A stretch of DNA of 64,000 bases, from assembly GCA_945860375.1 (NCBI GenBank), contig CAMAQR010000007.1:47240-111239 (forward strand), written 5' to 3'. Of this stretch, positions 23,501-29,500 are shown in pieces. A program made the position numbers and the translations under genes. The DNA is from Pseudorhodobacter antarcticus (lineage in GTDB: Bacteria > Pseudomonadota > Alphaproteobacteria > Rhodobacterales > Rhodobacteraceae). Below the pieces are notes generated by a model that had not been told where the DNA came from, ran no database searches, and was given only the letters and a program-made list of their open reading frames with translations. Every line of letters begins with the position of its first letter. Positions within the stretch are counted from its first letter, which is position 1.

Positions 23501-26500
23501 CTTGCCAACAGCCCGACCTTATCGACTCAGACCATCAATCTGACCACCGGAGGGGTGACTGCGGCGGGCAATATCGCAATAATCACCACAGGAACAGGCA
23601 CGGCGCAAATCAGCATCGTCAGCGCAATTTCTGCGGGCGGCGACGTGCAGATCGAAACTGGATCGGGCGCGGACAGTATCACGGCAAGCGCAACCTTCAC
23701 GGGTGCCAACCTCTATGTCTGGACCGGCAACGGCAGTGATACCGTCGTCTTGACCGGCCCGCTGACCGCCACGGCAGGCGATGTGCTGTTCGATCTTGGC
23801 ACTGACAATAACACGCTGGATGAACTGACGATCAGCGGCGCTGTTTCCGCCTCGCGCGATGTCAAGATTTTCAAAGGGGCCGAAGCTTACACCGGACGGG
23901 CCACGATCACCGTCAACGCCAGCGGCTCCTTGACGGCCGGGCGTGATATGGAAGTGCGCACCGGAGGCGGGGCGGATATTCTGCAGGTCTTCGGCGCCTT
24001 GCGAGCCACGACCGGCAATATCACCCTCGATCTAGCCAACAGCCCGACCTTATCGCTTCAGACCATCAATCTGGCCAGCGGAGGGGTGACTGCGGCGGGC
24101 AATATCGCAATACGCACCACGGGCACTGGCACGGCGCAAATCAGCATCGTCAGCGCAATTTCTGCGGGCGGCGACGTGCTGACCGAAACCGGATCGGGCG
24201 CGGACAGCATCACGGCAAGCGCAACCTTCACGGGTGCCAACCTCTATTTCCGGACCGACAACGGCAATGATACCGTCGCCTTGACCGGCACGCTGACCGC
24301 CACGGCAGGCGATGTGCTGTTCGATCTTGGCGATGACAGTGACACGCTGGATGAGCTGACAATCAGCAACACCGTTGTCGCCTCGCGCGACGTGCTGATT
24401 TACAAACTGGCCGAAACCGATTGGTCGGCAACGCCCGGCGTGGCGCAGACCGTTTCGCTTTCGCGTGGCGATCTGGTGAAGGTTTCCACAGGCAATAAAG
24501 CCGTGATCCATGAATATCTTGGCAGTTCCGGGACGCAGAATATCGGTGCCGCCAACTATGCCAACAGCGCGCTTTGGCGCGTGATCGACGTGTTCGCGAA
24601 CACCGGACTGGCCACGATCATCGTCAGCGCCAGCGGCTCCTTGAGGAGCGGGCGTGATATGGAAGTGCGCACCGGAGGCGGGGCCGATACCCTGCAGGTC
24701 TTCGGCGCCTTGCGAGCCACGACCGGCAATATCACCCTCGATCTTGCCAACAGCCCGACCTTATCGACTCAGACCATCAATCTGGCCACCGGAGGGGTGA
24801 CTGCGGCGGGCAATATCGCAATACGCACCACGGGAACGGGCACGGCGCAAATCAGCATCGTCAGCGCAATTTCTGCGGGCGGCGACGTGCTGACCAGCAC
24901 CGGATCGGGCGCGGACAGCATCACGGCAAGCGCAACCTTCACGGGTGCCAACCTTTATTTCCGGACCGACAACGGCTATGATACCGTCGTCTTGACCGGC
25001 CCGCTGACCGCCACGGCAGGCGATGTGCTGTTCGATCTTGGCGATGACAGCGACGCGCTGGATGAGCTGACGATCAGCAACACCGTTGTCGCCTCGCGCG
25101 ATGTGCTGATTTACAAACTGCCGCAAACCGCCCTGTCTGCGGTCGTGGGTGTCAGCCAGACAGTGACCCTTGCGCCCGGCAATCTGGTGCGCGTGACCAC
25201 GGGCAACCGCCCGGCGGTTTATGAGTACATCGGCGCGACAGGTTCCGTGGATTTGGGCAGCGCGACCTATTCAAACACCGCACTCTGGCGCGAAACCTCG
25301 TTCAACCCGACCAACACAGGCAGCACTGTGGTTGCCGTGACCGGAACAGGCACGCTGACCGCGGGCCGCGACATCGATATCTGGACCGGCGGCGGCAATG
25401 ATAGCATCGTGGCTGCAACTGTGCTGAAAGCACAAAGAGACACGCGTATCCAAACCGGCAACGGCACCGATGTGATCAGCCTGCCAAAGGGCATCCAAGC
25501 GGCAGACGGAGCCGTGCGGCTTGATTTTGGCGACTCCGCGATCAGAACGGTGCAAACGCTGGATGCCTCCAATATCGCTGCGGGGACTGACATCGTCATC
25601 AAATCCAGCGGCAAGGCTGATTTCGCTGTTGTCATAACGCAAAGCCTCGTGGCGGACCGTGATCTGCTGATCCAAAGCGATGAAGGCGCGGATTCCGTCG
25701 TGGTCAAGGGCGTTTTGACCGCAGGCCGCAACGCGACCGTGACAACCGGAACCGAGACTGATGTCGTTGAAATCAAGGGCACGCTGAAGGCGGTCACTGG
25801 GTCTGTGTCGGTTGATCTTGGCAGCGGACTGGTGGGAGAGATCCAGACGTTCGAGATAAGTGCAGGCGATATCATCGCTGGCGCCAATATCACCCTGCAG
25901 GCGGCTGGTCCCGCCGGATCAGCGATCCATGTCATCGGCGGAATGACCGCAGGAGGCGCGCTGACCGTTGCCACTGGTTCTGGCAAAGACCTGTTGCACG
26001 TGACCAAGGACTTGCTTTCGGGCGGGGCCATGACGATCAGCACCTGGACGAATTCCGACAGCATCAATGTGCTGGGCGACATGACCAGTACGGCAGGGCT
26101 GATCCTTGTGGATATGGGCGTCGGCGGTTCGGGCAGCGGTGGGCGACCCGCCGCGCCGGACACTCTGGAGGTCGGTGGATCGCTGGATGCGCATACGTCG
26201 CTTACCATCACCAACGCCGGCAGCTCTGGCGCCGTTGTTGACATCACCGGTCAGGTGACGACTGGGACTTTCGTTCTGATTCAACTGGCGAATGGCAGCG
26301 ATGCGATCACCATCGACGGCGAGGTGAGCGCTGGAACGGATGTGAAGATTGCCACCCCGACCGGAACGGATGTGGTCGTTCTGAACAGTGCCGTTGTTGC
26401 GGTGACCGGCGCTATTTTGATAGATATGGGTGCGGTTGCCACAGGCACTGCCAGCCTTTCGCTTTATGGCGCGCTGTCCGCGGCGACAGACATCACCTTG

Positions 26501-29500
26501 ACCAATTCAGGCGCTGGCGCGGCAAGCTATCTGGTGGACAAAGGCGCGACCGCAGACGGGGCGTTCCTTCTGGCCAGCGGATCGGGTGCTGATCTGATCG
26601 TGATCAATGATGTGGTCACTGCCGCCGGGCAGACCGCCATAACCACCGGCGCGGGCAGCGATGTGGTGCGGATCAATGTTGATGCCGCTCTGATCAGTCG
26701 CGGTGCGGATGTGGTGATCAATCTCGGGGCCGATGACGACGTGGCGGACGTGCTGGAAGTGACCGGTGATCTGAGCGCGTCGATCGGGCTATACGTTCTG
26801 AACACCGGTATCGGCTCTACGATCATGACACTGCAAGGCAGCACGGTCGCCACCGGGCGCGGCGGCATGACGGTCGATCTGTCCAATGGGCAGGATTTCG
26901 TGACCCTGACGGACACCAACCTGAGAAGCACTTCCTTCCTCACGATCAAGTTGAACGACGGGAATGACCGGTTCGTGCAGGACGGCGGCACCATCACTGT
27001 TACAAAGGCAACGCTGATCGATGCGGGCGCCGGGGCTGATGCCGTTTATCTTGCTGACGGGGCGATCCGGTCGGCCACAAATACCCTCAATCTTGGTGCG
27101 GATGCGGATTACCTGCTGATGCAGGACATGACAGCTCTTGGCGGCACGTCGATCGTCTATGGCGGTGCGGGAATCGACACTGTCGATGTCATCCGGCTGC
27201 CGGGGCAGGGCCAAAACGACACTTTGCTGATCGATGGCGGCGCGGACAGCGATCAGGTGAACATCCTGACCCACGGCTCGGCGACCGGGGCCACCAAAGC
27301 AGTGAACTACAATATCAAAGTCTTCGACAGCGGCGCGGTCAGACAGGGTGTCGACCGTTTGGTTGTGCTGGGCACTGTCGAGCGGGATACCTTCCTCAGC
27401 CGCGAGGGCTATGTCGCTTTGTTGCATGGCACACCCGAGCAGATACTGGCGGATACCTTGGCCCGCCCGGTCACAGCCGAACGGATCAGCTATAACGCAA
27501 ACATCGACGGCGGATTGCTGGTCAGCGGTCAGGCGGGCGACGATCTTTTCGTGTCCGATGACAACAGCACCGTGATGGTTCTGGATGGCGGCGAAGGGAG
27601 TGACACCTTCCTGATCGGGCAGATCTACGGATCGGCCCCCGCCACCAGCAGCAGTTTCGGCAGCGGAACCGACGGCATCACCACAACCGAAACCACACGC
27701 GGCTGGGTTTCCAACGGCATTGCTTATGACACGCTGATCCGCGGCGGTGCTGGTGCGGATACCTTCATGGTTTACTCCAACAATGCGGCATTGCGCCTTG
27801 AAGGAGGCGATGCCGATGACAGTTTTGCCCTCCACACCCTGTTGCGCGCCGGAACTCAGACCGAAGCCAATCGCTACAAGGCGAACGGCACGGTTGAAAT
27901 CATCGGCGGCGCGGGCAATGACACGATGCGCGTCTTTGGCACCGAGGGCGCAGATGCTTTTGTGACTGCCGAAAATGGCATCTGGGGCGCCGGTCGCAGC
28001 ATCAGCCTGTCGGGTACGGAAGACTTCATCGAACTGGACGCCCGCGAAGGCGACGACGCCATCTTCGTGCAATCGACCCGTGCGATGACGGCAACCCGGA
28101 TCATCGGAGATTTGGGCAGTGACATGGTTTCGCTTTCTGGCGATGTGACCAAGGGTGTGATCACCGGCCAATCCACAGGGTCCGGCTTTGGCGGGGGCAG
28201 CTTTGGCGGCTCTGCGGTCAGTTTTGCCAATGCAGCTGCCGTTTCCTATGAAGCCTGGGTCTCGTCGGCCAGCAAGACGGCGTCGAGCGCCAACAACCAG
28301 AGCGGAGCACTGAAAGACTTCGATGCGGGAACGCATCAACTGTCTGCGCTGGCAGGTGTGCTCACGCTGGATGCCGCGCGGGTCTACACGCTGGCATTCC
28401 GTCAGCCGGTGATGCTGCAGGCCGAAACCTTCAGCGGACCAAAGACTGTCACCATCCCGACGCTGGAAACGGCGGCCAATGATTGGGTGGTGTTTTACAG
28501 CGATGGTGCAACCATCGGATTGGCCGGAACCATGCGGAATTCCGCCGGGTTTGATGGCCGGCAGCGCACGCTTGTGGCCGGGCTGGGCATGGCAACGGGG
28601 CCGGTTACGCTTGGCGCTGATGCCGATGACAAAGGTGGCCTGATCTATCAGCGCGGTGTCTCCTATAGCGGGTTCGAGACCATCGAGGTCTTGATGGGCA
28701 AGGGCGATGATACAATTGTCATCACCGACACAACGGCAACCGCCGACAGCACGGCTTTTGTCGCGACCACCGTGATCTATGGCGGCGCGGGCGCCGATGC
28801 GATCACGGCTTTGAACGTGGCCGACGGCACGGCACTGCTGATCTACGGCGACTCTGATACCGCAGGCTTGCGCTACAGCGATGCGATCGGCACCAAGAGC
28901 GGCAATGGCTGGGTGTTCGATGCGACGAAAACCGCATCGGGCAATGGCGACACGATCGACGTATCGCAGGTGAGCGCCGGGTCGGCGGGCGTCGTGCGCG
29001 TCGTGATTGATGGGGGCACCGGCAATGACGCGATCCTGGGCAGCCAGGGTGCCGATCTGATTGCAGGCGGGTCAGGCATTGACACGATCAGCGGCAGCGG
29101 CGGCAACGATCTTTTGTTCGGCGACAGCGGCGTCTGGGTCAATCTGGTGACGCGGGCCGTCACGGTAGAGGGCGTTTCTCAAAGCACAACCGGCAAACCG
29201 TCGGCCGATCCGCGTACGGCGGGGGTGGATACGATTTCAGGCGGCGCGGGCGATGATCTGATCTTCGGCGATCTGGGCACAATCGAAAGCCAACCCGGCG
29301 GCTTCCGACTGGGGCAGGCCTGGCTGGTTGCGGTGGCACGGTCGACCGACACCACCAAAGGTGGCGCGGACAATCTCGACGGCGGCGCTGGCAATGACAT
29401 ACTGGTCGGCGGCACCGGCGCGGATGCGCTGAATGCCGGTGACGGAGCCAACATCCTGATGGGCGATCATGCGCTGATCACGTTTGCCTCGACCGCCACG

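Noticed and set aside
23359..25120. CRISPR-like array
   Set aside because: The repeats are 531 bases long and lie inside an open coding frame. There are no short repeats with unique spacers.
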